A stretch of 64,000 bases of DNA, from the NCBI GenBank assembly GCA_938009235.1, contig CALLIK010000007.1, positions 248,001-312,000 on the forward strand, written 5' to 3'. Under the pieces are notes generated by a model. The model was not told the DNA's origin. It did no database searches and worked only from the letters and a program-made list of their open reading frames with translations. The first letter of the stretch is position 1, and every line of letters begins with the position of its first letter. Source of the stretch: an uncultured Caulobacterales bacterium. Lineage in GTDB: Bacteria > Pseudomonadota > Alphaproteobacteria > Caulobacterales > Maricaulaceae. The position numbers were made by a program, and so were the translations under genes. Below are positions 8,852 to 17,818 of this stretch, piece by piece.

Positions 8852-9943
8852 TTATACGACCCTATGTATAATCAAGCGACTTGATGGAAAGAACTGAACT
8901 TCCCCATTTGCATCGTTAAATGTCGTTCTGAGTGTTATTTCATCCCCTGCCTGTAATTGAAGCAAAGAGCTGTCATTCACTGTCGTAATGTTTGCGTCGG
9001 CGGTAACCGCGCTCACGGGTTGCCCCATCGTTTCATTTTTAAATACACGCAATTTTACGATTGTTACATTAGATGAGACCGACCGAATCACGATCCCTAC
9101 TTGAACGAAATAAATGCCGCTAACGGGTATGATGAAGGCGTTTTTAGAACTAACAAATCCACCATGTGAATCCAAACTTGCAGACAGATTGATTAAAGCA
9201 TTTTCTGTGTAGTCTGTACTGGCACTTGCGACATTTGCGACAAAAACGGGCTTATCTGCAATGGAAAGAACATCGCTATTATTAATCTTAAGCGGATGGA
9301 ACAGGTCAACCTTATCTTCCTCTAAACTGACCTTCATGGCCGTGTTAAATTTTATACCGTCAGCGGACATCTTAATAGCAAAGGCGTCCTCACCCATTAG
9401 TCCCAGCTCTACTTTTCCCTGATAATCAGTCTGAAAGACAACCGAGGCCGTGTGTGCAGTTGATTTCTTATTGATCAATTTACGAGCATCACCTGTTCCA
9501 GGCGTGACGTCGTCATGCGTCAGTAGCTCTGCATCTGACTTTACGGACAGACGGTTTATATTATCAGGCCCTGTATTCACGCCCAATTTAGTGACTGTGG
9601 TAACCGGCAAGTTAATCCAGTTTCCACCTGAGAACACGAGCATGCTTTGCTCTGATTCAACCCACACCTGAAACCCCTCCTGGGGGGTCGTGATATGCCA
9701 CCCTTGGTCATAAAACGCTAAAGTATCAGCCTCCGCTGCAGTCCAATTCTGTCCCGTCGCATTGAAAGGTAAAATGTAAGCCTCTCCGTCCTTAGGGTTA
9801 ATAGGCTCTACTTCAACATCACGAGCGGTAACGTTGATTTGTGTAAGGTGATCAAGTTTCTGGAAAGCCTCATTGACCGTAATGTTTTTCAAGGCCTGTG
9901 ACGGTGCGAGGTATGAGACTTTAAGTCGGTTCGTTTGGGTCAT
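8852..9943 (-). CDS. DUF2793-like surface/tail protein with C1q-like C-terminal domain
   Basis: Residues 1-110 of 363 match the pattern of DUF2793 proteins seen in phage-like particles: a SYLAPSQALKNITVNEAF start, then GEAYILPFNATGQNW and a W-rich GGNWINL stretch. The last 130 or so residues form a beta-rich C1q/TNF-like module (NAFIIPVSGIYFVQVG and LLQLQAGDEITLRTTF). There is no signal peptide or membrane segment. No other tail genes are nearby, so this is not a prophage. It may be a carbohydrate-binding or adhesin-like factor recruited to the polysaccharide locus, but that role is inferred. Confidence 0.72.
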   Translation of the reverse strand: MTQTNRLKVSYLAPSQALKNITVNEAFQKLDHLTQINVTARDVEVEPINPKDGEAYILPFNATGQNWTAAEADTLAFYDQGWHITTPQEGFQVWVESEQSMLVFSGGNWINLPVTTVTKLGVNTGPDNINRLSVKSDAELLTHDDVTPGTGDARKLINKKSTAHTASVVFQTDYQGKVELGLMGEDAFAIKMSADGIKFNTAMKVSLEEDKVDLFHPLKINNSDVLSIADKPVFVANVASASTDYTENALINLSASLDSHGGFVSSKNAFIIPVSGIYFVQVGIVIRSVSSNVTIVKLRVFKNETMGQPVSAVTADANITTVNDSSLLQLQAGDEITLRTTFNDANGEVQFFPSSRLIIHRVV

Positions 9944-10174
9944 TTTAAGTTTCTCGATGTGAATTCAATTGTTCTAAACCTTACATCCACATTCAAACAC
10001 GCGGATCATTCTCTCAGAACAGAACTCTCGAACATCAAAGACCTCGTCTTTAGACCCATGGAATAGGCAGATAATCACGGTTGCCCACGCTCTATTGAGA
10101 GGGTATCTTAACGTGGATTTATAGAACGGGATGGCCATTTAGGTCATCGGAGTAAGGGCTCTTTAGACAGCTAC
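9944..10174. other. Divergent intergenic region
   Basis: These 231 bases separate the DUF2793-like gene (minus) from the MBOAT gene (plus) and must hold both promoters. No convincing hexamer pair, RNA structure or repeat was seen. Confidence 0.4.
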
Positions 10175-11572
10175 ATGTTATTTACATCACCCCTATTCCT
10201 GTTCATGTTTTTGCCGTGCTTTTTGCTGTGCTATTTTCTCTTTGGTCGCCGCAATATCATCATCCTTGCCTTCTCCCTCTTCTTCTATTTCTTTGGTGAA
10301 GGTTGGATTGTTACCCTTCTGCTGGGATCAGTCTTAGTCGCTTGGTTGCACGGCATTTGGGTCATAAAAAATGGACCGTCATTGAAAATAATGTGGGTAG
10401 CCACCGCACTGCAGCTCGGCACACTTTTCTATTTCAAGTACTCTGATTTCTTTATCAGAGATGTCCTCATGATCGGTGACGTCAATTGGACCTGGCCTGA
10501 AACGCTTCTCCCGATTGGTATATCGTTTTTCATCTTCCAAGGTCTGTCTTACTCTTTCGACATTCATCGCGGAAAACATAAACCCGCCAAAAGCTTTGTT
10601 GATGTGGCGACCTACGTGTCCATGTTCCCACAACTGATTGCCGGCCCAATTGTGCGCTATGGCACTGTCGCCAAACAGTTACAGAGCCGAACTATTCGAA
10701 CCGGTAATCTAAACATCGGCATCTACATTTTTTGCATCGGCCTCGCGCAGAAAATGTTGATCGCGAATAAGCTCGCCGTCACAGCAGATGGCCTGTTCGG
10801 TATTGACCCTGCCCTGCTAACAACTGCTACAGCTTGGGCTGCCGCACTTTGCTACACGGGACAAATTTATTTCGACTTTGCTGGATATTCCAACATGGCG
10901 ATCGGTCTGGGCTTTATGATGGGCTTTCGCTTTCCGAAGAACTTTAATCATCCCTATGTTGCCAAGAGCATCACTGATTTTTGGCGCCGTTGGCATATCT
11001 CCATGACGTCTTGGTTCCGCGACTATGTTTACTTCCCTCTGGGCGGTAACCGTAAAGGGAACTTTATGACCTATCGTAACTTGTTCCTCGTCTTCCTCGT
11101 CTCAGGACTATGGCATGGTGCGGCTTGGACCTTTGTTGCGTGGGGTATGTATCACGGCGCGTTCCTTGTCATAGAGCGCTTAGGCTTGAAGAACCTCTTG
11201 GCCAAGACTTGGGGGCCCATTGCTTGGTGTTATACATTCGCGATTGCCGTCTTTGGTTGGGTATTATTCCGCGCGGAGTCACTCCCGCAAGCCCTAGACG
11301 TCGCTAAAAAGATGATCATTCCAACGGGTGGGGATAATAGTTATTTCTTCTTATATAGCGGAATGGAAATATGGATTGCGATGGCTCTTGCGATTATCTT
11401 CGCATCAAATATTGTCGAGCGTCAGAGTCTAAAAGCGATGAGCGCATTGGGTCTACGCACGAAACGCAAAGCCACAACAGTGAAGATGGTTATTGCCCTA
11501 GGCCTCTTCTTGCTCTGCCTCGTCGAAGTCATGTCATCGACCTACAACCCATTTATCTACTTCAGGTTCTAG
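10175..11572 (+). CDS. MBOAT-family O-acyltransferase (AlgI-like)
   Basis: The 465-residue polytopic membrane protein has about 10 hydrophobic segments. The MBOAT hallmarks are present: FPQLIAGPIVRY, FDFAGYSNMAIGLGFMMGF, NFNHPYVAKSITDFWRRWH, RDYVYFPLGGNRKG and SGLWHGAAWTFVAWGMYHG, the last with the catalytic histidine. AlgI-type proteins move acetyl groups across the inner membrane for polysaccharide O-acetylation together with a periplasmic AlgJ/AlgX partner. That partner type follows 3 bases downstream. An acetylated exported glycan is the likely product. Confidence 0.95.
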   Translation: MLFTSPLFLFMFLPCFLLCYFLFGRRNIIILAFSLFFYFFGEGWIVTLLLGSVLVAWLHGIWVIKNGPSLKIMWVATALQLGTLFYFKYSDFFIRDVLMIGDVNWTWPETLLPIGISFFIFQGLSYSFDIHRGKHKPAKSFVDVATYVSMFPQLIAGPIVRYGTVAKQLQSRTIRTGNLNIGIYIFCIGLAQKMLIANKLAVTADGLFGIDPALLTTATAWAAALCYTGQIYFDFAGYSNMAIGLGFMMGFRFPKNFNHPYVAKSITDFWRRWHISMTSWFRDYVYFPLGGNRKGNFMTYRNLFLVFLVSGLWHGAAWTFVAWGMYHGAFLVIERLGLKNLLAKTWGPIAWCYTFAIAVFGWVLFRAESLPQALDVAKKMIIPTGGDNSYFFLYSGMEIWIAMALAIIFASNIVERQSLKAMSALGLRTKRKATTVKMVIALGLFLLCLVEVMSSTYNPFIYFRF

Positions 11573-11575
11573 ACC

Positions 11576-12766
11576 ATGTTCAAAGCCAATAAATGGGTCA
11601 TTCCCTATGTCGTTATTTTATCAGTGGTCCTCTTAATACCGGCCGTCACGATACCTTTGGTTGACCACGATGCTCGGCAAACATGGGAGAATCGAACTCT
11701 CACCCAGCTACCCGACCTCACTAAGGTTTTAACCACTCCAAAACCCGTATTCGGACAACTCGATGATTACGTGAATGATCATATTGGTGGCGGGTTCCAA
11801 GCCATTAAGGGCAGACGAAAATTCTATTTTGATACATTTGGCGCCACGAACGACATTTACATTGTCGGGAATGATCAAGGGTCTTATTTTCTAACGTCGC
11901 CATTCCGACAAAAAGATCGGAAGCAACCCTTCTCTTGGTGGGGAAACGCCTGTGTGCGAGCACAAAATCCTAACTACCTAAAATCTTATATCAAAATCTT
12001 TGAAAAGTCTGAGGCGGACCTATCAAAATATGGCGCGGAAGTGGTTTACGGAATGGTCCCAAGCAAGGCTGTCCTCTTGCAAGACCAACTGCCGAAATCG
12101 ACGCCAGAAAAAATTAGAGCTGCCTGCGAAGAAATTTCCGCTGAGAATAATTGGGCCGTAAATTATTCAAAGCTCAATCCAGATATCAATTTCTTTTATC
12201 CTTACACAGCGTTCAAGGAGCGCGTTAGTGACCCCTTATTTTATCCAAATACGGCTTACCATTGGCAAGGTGAAAGCACTTGGGTGTTTGCAGAAAAACT
12301 AGCCGCTGAATATAATCTTGATGTCTCACCCGCTTGGGACAAAGGCCCCTGCAAGAACACCTCTGTAAAATGGGATATTGGCGGACTTATTGGTGTCGGC
12401 CAAGAAACCCCTGGATGTGATCGCGATTTAAGTTCGCTTGAAATCGAAATTGATGAAAAGTTTATGTATCCGCTCAACGCGCAAGCTAAGAAAGAGACGG
12501 TCAAAGTTGTGAAAATGACAAACCCTCACGCCGTAAATGACAAAACCGCGATTGTTTTTTCAAATAGTTTTGGGCCAGCCGTCAGACAACAAGTCGCAAG
12601 TCACTTCAAAACGACTTACCATTTACGTGCAGGCATTATCAACGGCGTCGATATGAAGGCCTTACTGAGTCAGTCTGATATATTGGACGTTGATTTCATA
12701 GTCGTGACAGTCGCTGATTTTCATTATCCAGGTATGTTACGACAGATAGACCCAAGTAAAAAATAG
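11576..12766 (+). CDS. AlgJ/AlgX-like SGNH (DHHW-type) acetyltransferase partner
   Basis: The 396-residue protein has one N-terminal membrane anchor (about 6-26) and a periplasmic SGNH-like domain. The family pattern is clear: ENRTLTQLPDL and an FGQLDDYVNDHIGG segment, later a YPNTAYHW block and IVFSNSFGPAV. Active AlgJ/AlgX have Asp-x-His and a GDSF-like serine block. Here the Asp position of the DxH motif reads Ala227-Tyr-His229 and the serine block reads SNSFG. Histidine and serine are kept, but the usual aspartates are not obvious. It pairs with the MBOAT gene upstream (3-base gap). Confidence 0.82.
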   Translation: MFKANKWVIPYVVILSVVLLIPAVTIPLVDHDARQTWENRTLTQLPDLTKVLTTPKPVFGQLDDYVNDHIGGGFQAIKGRRKFYFDTFGATNDIYIVGNDQGSYFLTSPFRQKDRKQPFSWWGNACVRAQNPNYLKSYIKIFEKSEADLSKYGAEVVYGMVPSKAVLLQDQLPKSTPEKIRAACEEISAENNWAVNYSKLNPDINFFYPYTAFKERVSDPLFYPNTAYHWQGESTWVFAEKLAAEYNLDVSPAWDKGPCKNTSVKWDIGGLIGVGQETPGCDRDLSSLEIEIDEKFMYPLNAQAKKETVKVVKMTNPHAVNDKTAIVFSNSFGPAVRQQVASHFKTTYHLRAGIINGVDMKALLSQSDILDVDFIVVTVADFHYPGMLRQIDPSKK

Positions 12767-12776
12767 AGATCTACCT

Positions 12777-13838
12777 CTAATTTGGCAAAGCTAAGAAATC
12801 AAAATACCCATGATGTTCGAGAATTTCATCGACCTCACGCGGAGATAGTTTCGCTCTATTTTCGCCTTGGAAATCATACAGGCTATAATTCATATCAGAG
12901 AGAAGCGCCATGACATCAGTCGCGGTATGATCCGATGAATACTCCAACTTATCTTTATGAAATTCGATCATGAGCTTTGGTTGATGCCGTTTGAACGTCT
13001 CCGTTGCACCCCGCAGGACGAAAGGTTCTGACCCTTCAACATCCATCTTAACAAGGCCAATTTTTTGGGTTTCTTCAGAGAGTAGGCTGTCCAAGGGAGC
13101 CGCAGGAATTAGCGTATGTTTACAGTCTCCGAATGACTCGTGAACATTCTGATATTTTTCTTTTATGCGGTCATAGTTAGCAGACTTATGCTCGACAGGC
13201 ATCTGCCGCACTTGCCCTCCACCAATATTCCCGCGTTCAATGTCTTCAAATTTCAATATCGATAGTTCAGGTGCCAAAGCCACATTGTAAATCGTTATGA
13301 GGTCACGATACGCCGAGTTCTGAACCGAGCCCATTAAACGTTTTGCTGTATTTGTATTCGCTTCGAATCCAATAACCTTTCCGATATCACCCATTTCAGG
13401 TCGCCAATCAGTTTGAATTTTTTGCGCGGCAATAAGTGTAAACCACCCAATATTCGCGCCAATGTCCAAGAAGGTTTCATTTGGCTTCAACGTGTCCAAA
13501 ATTAACTTTTCATTCTGCGCTTCAAAGTCATCAAAGAGGAATATCTCCGATGACACACCCAAATCCCAGAGATTGATATATATCTCAAACCCGCGTTTGG
13601 ATTTTACTAAAACATCCCTGAACGGTAGACGCTCAAACAAAAGTGCAAACAAAGCGCGCCGCGCTTCAGGATATTCGGAGAAATTTTTCCGCAGATTCAA
13701 AGTGTCTTTATGGAAATCCACTCCGGCCTCTAGAGATTCAGGACTGTCAGGCGCTCGACCCAATAACAGGTAATAGGCCGCCTCGACCAATTCTGGTGTA
13801 AGGACTTTATTGTTCAACGTTTGTCCCTCGTTCTCCAT
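12777..13838 (-). CDS. FkbM-family methyltransferase
   Basis: The 353-residue protein has an N-terminal 90-residue extension and then an FkbM SAM-dependent methyltransferase domain. Motif I reads ETFLDIGANIGWFTLIAA, followed by VIGFEANTNT and the acidic IGLVKMDVEGSEPFVLRGA block typical of FkbM. Such enzymes O-methylate sugars or other small molecules in glycan clusters. The start lies 2 bases before the end of the ABC ATPase gene on the same strand, implying an operon with the exporter. Confidence 0.9.
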   Translation of the reverse strand: MENEGQTLNNKVLTPELVEAAYYLLLGRAPDSPESLEAGVDFHKDTLNLRKNFSEYPEARRALFALLFERLPFRDVLVKSKRGFEIYINLWDLGVSSEIFLFDDFEAQNEKLILDTLKPNETFLDIGANIGWFTLIAAQKIQTDWRPEMGDIGKVIGFEANTNTAKRLMGSVQNSAYRDLITIYNVALAPELSILKFEDIERGNIGGGQVRQMPVEHKSANYDRIKEKYQNVHESFGDCKHTLIPAAPLDSLLSEETQKIGLVKMDVEGSEPFVLRGATETFKRHQPKLMIEFHKDKLEYSSDHTATDVMALLSDMNYSLYDFQGENRAKLSPREVDEILEHHGYFDFLALPN

Positions 13839-13840
13839 GG

Positions 13841-14578
13841 CTAAGCTGTAAACTCTTCAATGGGCTTTTGTACACCCTGCCCTGCGTCTAGCTCGATAAT
13901 CGTATTGGCCCATTTCGCCATGCGGTTTCTATTATGACTCGCAATGACAACGATAAGGGCTGTTGTGAGGAGGTCATTTAGACGCTCATCAACCTTGGCT
14001 CTAAAATTTCTGTCGCCCGTTCCGATCCATTCGTCCAAGAGCAATATTTCTGGCTTGAAAGACGTTGCCGTAGAAAACATCAAACGCATAACCATACCCG
14101 AAGAGTACGTATGAACAGGCATATTGATATACTCGCCGAGTTCGGAAAATTCCGCGATTTCGGCGGCATGTTCTTTGATTTTCTCGCGGCTAATGCCCAA
14201 CATCAAACCCTTGAGAATGATGTTCTCATATCCTGTGGACTCTCTTGAAATTCCGAGGTTTAGATTGAATAGGCCTGTAATGCGGCCCTCCACATTCAAC
14301 TCGCCCGTTGTTGGCTTATACATACCGCCCAAGACACGGAGTAAGGTTGATTTTCCTGAGCCGTTACCGCCCAAGATGCCCAAGCGCGCACCTGGCTTTA
14401 AATCTAGATCAATCCCGTTTAACGCTCTAACGCCGCGGCCTTTTTTGCCCATGGGTATGATTTGGCCACCGACCTGAGCTACCGCGCCATTCTCAACATT
14501 GACCTTATGACGCCCCCGGGCGTTGGCGCCTACCATAGGGTAGACCAAGGTCATATTATTCGCTTTTATATAGGTCAT
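13841..14578 (-). CDS. Polysaccharide ABC exporter, ATP-binding protein (KpsT/Wzt type)
   Basis: The 245-residue ABC ATPase has Walker A GGNGSGKST at 70-78, signature YSSGMVMRL near 158-166 and Walker B ILLLDEW near 178-184. The N-terminal 50 residues are an extra loop before the fold. The size matches KpsT rather than Wzt proteins with a C-terminal carbohydrate-binding domain. It powers export of undecaprenyl- or lipid-linked polysaccharide through the permease encoded immediately upstream on the minus strand (3-base gap). Confidence 0.94.
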   Translation of the reverse strand: MTYIKANNMTLVYPMVGANARGRHKVNVENGAVAQVGGQIIPMGKKGRGVRALNGIDLDLKPGARLGILGGNGSGKSTLLRVLGGMYKPTTGELNVEGRITGLFNLNLGISRESTGYENIILKGLMLGISREKIKEHAAEIAEFSELGEYINMPVHTYSSGMVMRLMFSTATSFKPEILLLDEWIGTGDRNFRAKVDERLNDLLTTALIVVIASHNRNRMAKWANTIIELDAGQGVQKPIEEFTA

Positions 14579-14581
14579 AAT

Positions 14582-15373
14582 TCAGAGCCAGAAGACAATT
14601 TTGCGACGGGAAAAAGCGAAAGTTGATAATGCAGCAATAACACCCGCAAGCGTAAAGCACCCAACAATTATCCAACTGTTCCAAGGGATAGTCCCCGTAA
14701 GAACAGGTATGCGTAAAATATCTAAATAATAAACAAACGGGTTATAGGCCATATATTTAGCAGCTGTTGGCCCCAAAACTTCAATTTCATAAATAATAGG
14801 TGTCAGGAAAAACATGATCTGCATAACGGTTGTTATCAAATGGGTGAAGTCACGAACACGCGCACATAGTGAGCCCAGAACCATAGACACCCAGAAGGCT
14901 GTCGTGAGATAGGTTATGAATACCAAAGGTATGGACACCCACGCCATGAGATAGGAGTCCATGAAATACCAACACGCTATCATAACGGGCGGCAACGTGC
15001 CTAACGCCAGCAGAGAGCTACGACAAACGGAGCGATATACGTGAACCGACATGGGGAGACTCTCGCCTTTGATCCAGTTCTCAGCACTAATGAATGTATT
15101 CGTGCCTTCGATGACAGACCCCAGAATAAAACGCCACGCTGCAAAGCCAACAGTAAGATAAACGGCAAACACGTTAAAGTCGGATTGGGAAATTTGACTA
15201 AAAATCGCGAGCTTGGCGCCCAAAAATAGAGTGAAGGCAAACATGATCCAGCCAACACCTAGCCAACTGCGCCGAAATCTTTGCTTCAGATCATTCCATG
15301 CCAATAATTGCCAAAAGTTGCGGTATTTCCAACCCTTTGCAATATCAGCTATAGCCGAGGTCAATGCAGACAT
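14582..15373 (-). CDS. Polysaccharide ABC exporter, permease (KpsM/Wzm type)
   Basis: The 263-residue ABC-2-type permease has six hydrophobic segments. Typical features include NFWQLLAWNDLKQRFRRSWLG at the N-terminus and the LTPIIYEIEVLG / YNPFVYYLDILR elements. It forms the transmembrane channel for the ATPase at 13841. The pair indicates that the polymer is completed in the cytoplasm and exported whole, as in group 2 capsules, rather than by Wzx/Wzy. Confidence 0.94.
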   Translation of the reverse strand: MSALTSAIADIAKGWKYRNFWQLLAWNDLKQRFRRSWLGVGWIMFAFTLFLGAKLAIFSQISQSDFNVFAVYLTVGFAAWRFILGSVIEGTNTFISAENWIKGESLPMSVHVYRSVCRSSLLALGTLPPVMIACWYFMDSYLMAWVSIPLVFITYLTTAFWVSMVLGSLCARVRDFTHLITTVMQIMFFLTPIIYEIEVLGPTAAKYMAYNPFVYYLDILRIPVLTGTIPWNSWIIVGCFTLAGVIAALSTFAFSRRKIVFWL

Positions 15374-15445
15374 ATTTTATAAGGCCTTTCACCACCCAAC
15401 AGTCATAACGCCTGATAACAAACGTTGATTATTAAAACTGCGACT

Positions 15446-16576
15446 CTATTTTTTTGTCTTCGCTAGTAAATCTTTGTAAAGCGTGGACACCTCAGCATTA
15501 CGATCGCTCAGGGTTCTAATTTTCGCCTGTAGACCCGTAAAGTCATCTTTAAATTTACCGCGTAGCTCAGAATTTTTCTTCACGGCTTCAGCTTTCTCCG
15601 TCGATAGCGCTTTATTTCGATCACTGAGGTTTTTAATTTTTGCTTGTAGAGCTAAAAAGTCATCTTTAAATTTAGCGCGCAATTCCTCATTTTTCTTGAG
15701 GAGGTCCTTACTGTCACCTGATGAACGATTAACATTATTGATATAATAATGCGCACTCTTGGCCTCACGGTGGAGCTCATAAACGTCCTCTGCGACACCC
15801 TTTTTCTGACAGAGTGCCTTTACATCGCCAGCGCCATCAACTTCAGCCGCCCAAATTTCATCCAATTTATGGAAAAGCGGATTTGAGTCACGCCCTTCAG
15901 GTAAGCTGTCATCATAGTCAAAAAGTTCAAAATCTTTTGCATAAGCATCTCTGAACAATTCGAGGGTTTCTTTTCTGACATTCGCAAAAGGGTTAGGGCG
16001 CGGCTCTGTTGTGTTCGGCGAGGCATTAACAGTTTTCAATGCGATAGGCTCATCTGAAATGCGGTCAGATATAGAAGACCAACGCTCCGAGAGGTTTTCT
16101 AATTTGATGATCTCATCTACAATTACTTTGCCCTTATGATTTGTGACCCATTGATATTGCGGCAGGTAAAATTGGTCGACACTATATTTTATGAAATCTT
16201 CCATTGTCATATTTCGAGCCAGGACACTTTGTCCCTTGTTCGTGCGATAACGTAAAAAGAAATACCAACTGGCCAGTCGGTCCCAAGGGTTTCGTGAGAC
16301 GGCAAATTTGAAATAAGGTTTGAATTTAGCCGCACCGAGGTACTCTTGCATATCGATCGCACGGAAATGATCTGGGGCTGAAAACTGACTTTCCAAAATC
16401 TGATTATTTTGGATCATTATGTCTTTGGTTTTTTTGGCATCAACCTCAATAGGCAAAATCCATCCAGACCGTTTACTTTCAGTCCGGTCGATAAAGGCTT
16501 TTGTAATCGCCGTCCCCGCACATTTGTGGACATGAATAAACATAACATTTTTGGATGGATTGTAGCAGGTGGTCAT
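15446..16576 (-). CDS. Sulfotransferase (family 2) with C-terminal repeated coiled coil
   Basis: The 376-residue protein has the PAPS 5'-phosphosulfate loop FIHVHKCAGTAIT at 13-25 and the 3'-phosphate motif SRNPWDRLASWY at 94-105. This places it with carbohydrate (HNK-1/chondroitin-like) sulfotransferases. Residues from about 290 to the end are charged and coiled-coil-like. They contain two copies of a 39-residue unit (ELRxKFKDDFxxLQAKIxxLSDRN). There is no signal peptide, so it acts in the cytoplasm before export. It presumably uses PAPS made by CysD/CysNC. Confidence 0.88.
   Translation of the reverse strand: MTTCYNPSKNVMFIHVHKCAGTAITKAFIDRTESKRSGWILPIEVDAKKTKDIMIQNNQILESQFSAPDHFRAIDMQEYLGAAKFKPYFKFAVSRNPWDRLASWYFFLRYRTNKGQSVLARNMTMEDFIKYSVDQFYLPQYQWVTNHKGKVIVDEIIKLENLSERWSSISDRISDEPIALKTVNASPNTTEPRPNPFANVRKETLELFRDAYAKDFELFDYDDSLPEGRDSNPLFHKLDEIWAAEVDGAGDVKALCQKKGVAEDVYELHREAKSAHYYINNVNRSSGDSKDLLKKNEELRAKFKDDFLALQAKIKNLSDRNKALSTEKAEAVKKNSELRGKFKDDFTGLQAKIRTLSDRNAEVSTLYKDLLAKTKK
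15501..15697. repeat. 117-base-period direct repeat inside the sulfotransferase gene
   Basis: Two similar segments, 15501-15580 and 15618-15697, are offset by exactly 117 bases (39 codons) and share long identical runs such as AAGTCATCTTTAAATTTA. They encode the two coiled-coil units of the sulfotransferase at 15446. Confidence 0.85.
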
Positions 16577-16639
16577 ATTCGATTCTCTAGGCTAAACCGC
16601 CAAGCATTCCAAGTTTAGACCACACGTCTCGCACTCAGT

Positions 16640-17650
16640 CTATTCAATGCGAGAACGCTGATAGGCTATCATACGGCCAATCATATCTTCGAAGGATACA
16701 GTGGGCGTCCAGTTTAAACATGTATGAGCGCGCGTGGCATTACCTGCCTTTCCAAGCTCGTCTATCGGCCTGTAATATTCCGGATTGATACCAACCAATG
16801 CCCGGCCCGTCGCGCCATCCCGACATGTCATCTCTAAGCCCTCGCCCACCCATTGAGGCTCAAATCCGAGCTGTCTTGCGGCTGTGTCGAAGAAGTCTTT
16901 CACTGAGCATAAGACGCCCGATGCGAAGACATAGTCCTGAGGTATTTCGTGGTGAAGTGAAGCGACAATGCCGCGTGCGAAATCTTCCGCATGACTAAAA
17001 TCACGCTCGGCTAGAACGTTCCCTAGTTCAAATGGCGCTAACTTCGGGTCCTTGGATAACAAGCACAGATTACGAATAATCTTGGCTGTAACAAAGCGGT
17101 CATCCCGCAATTCGCTTTCATGATTAAACAAAAGACCATTGACTATATACAGATCAAAACTCTCTCGGAAGACTTGAGCCATATTCATAGAAGCCAGCTT
17201 TGTCACTGCATAAGGGTTTTTGGCGGAACGGGGCGCATTCTCATCTAAAGGACCCTCTGAAGCCTTCAGGACTTCTGAACTCACAGCATTAAAAAACCGG
17301 CACTCTGGCGACACGTTTTTAATAGCTTCTAGCCAAGCTGTTGTTTGTACAACATTCGCCATAACAGTTTTTGTTGGCTGTTTGAGAGAGGAAGCAACTG
17401 AACTCTCAGCTGCCAAATGAAAAATATAATCAAATTTATGGGCGGCGATTTCGGTGATTTCGCTAAAATTAGTCGCATTCAATTTATGAAGGTGAATATC
17501 GTCTGTAATACCGAAATGCTGGAGACGCCAAGGCAGATTACCTAGAGACCGCGTGGTCCCATGAACCTCATAGCCGTGCTCCACGAGTTGCTTCGCGAGA
17601 AAGGAACCCGTTTGCCCTGTGATGCCTGTTATCAAAGCTTTTTGAGGCAT
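16640..17650 (-). CDS. GDP-mannose 4,6-dehydratase-like NAD(P)-dependent SDR
   Basis: The 336-residue extended SDR begins with ALITGITGQTGSFLAKQL, the Rossmann glycine motif in the Gmd style. The active site is AVSSEV followed by YAVTK, the Ser/Glu and YxxxK set. LLFNHES, also found in Gmd, follows. Identity to the true Gmd at 23232 is partial: the KASEGPLDENAPRS region differs from the QAVPQKEDTPFYPRS of the other copy. It may be a GDP-4-keto-6-deoxymannose reductase (Rmd) or a second dehydratase. With Gmd this predicts a GDP-6-deoxyhexose such as GDP-D-rhamnose. Confidence 0.85.
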   Translation of the reverse strand: MPQKALITGITGQTGSFLAKQLVEHGYEVHGTTRSLGNLPWRLQHFGITDDIHLHKLNATNFSEITEIAAHKFDYIFHLAAESSVASSLKQPTKTVMANVVQTTAWLEAIKNVSPECRFFNAVSSEVLKASEGPLDENAPRSAKNPYAVTKLASMNMAQVFRESFDLYIVNGLLFNHESELRDDRFVTAKIIRNLCLLSKDPKLAPFELGNVLAERDFSHAEDFARGIVASLHHEIPQDYVFASGVLCSVKDFFDTAARQLGFEPQWVGEGLEMTCRDGATGRALVGINPEYYRPIDELGKAGNATRAHTCLNWTPTVSFEDMIGRMIAYQRSRIE

Positions 17651-17818
17651 ATTGAGCTCCTAACGTTGAGTGGTAACGATTATTACCGCCAGTTTGTGTA
17701 GAGTTCAAATCACAGCGGAACTCAATAATAATTAAGTACTGCTTAGTCATGAATATTTGGAAAACTAATACATTTCCGTCGTCACTAAGTGTGAATTATT
17801 ACAAATCCAAGACCCCAG

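Noticed and set aside
8852..9943. Prophage or gene-transfer-agent cluster
   Set aside because: Only one DUF2793-like gene is present, without capsid, portal, terminase or integrase.
12764..12779. Small hairpin TAGAG/CTCTA between convergent genes
   Set aside because: Only a 5-base stem and no T-run; it spans stop codons and may be chance.
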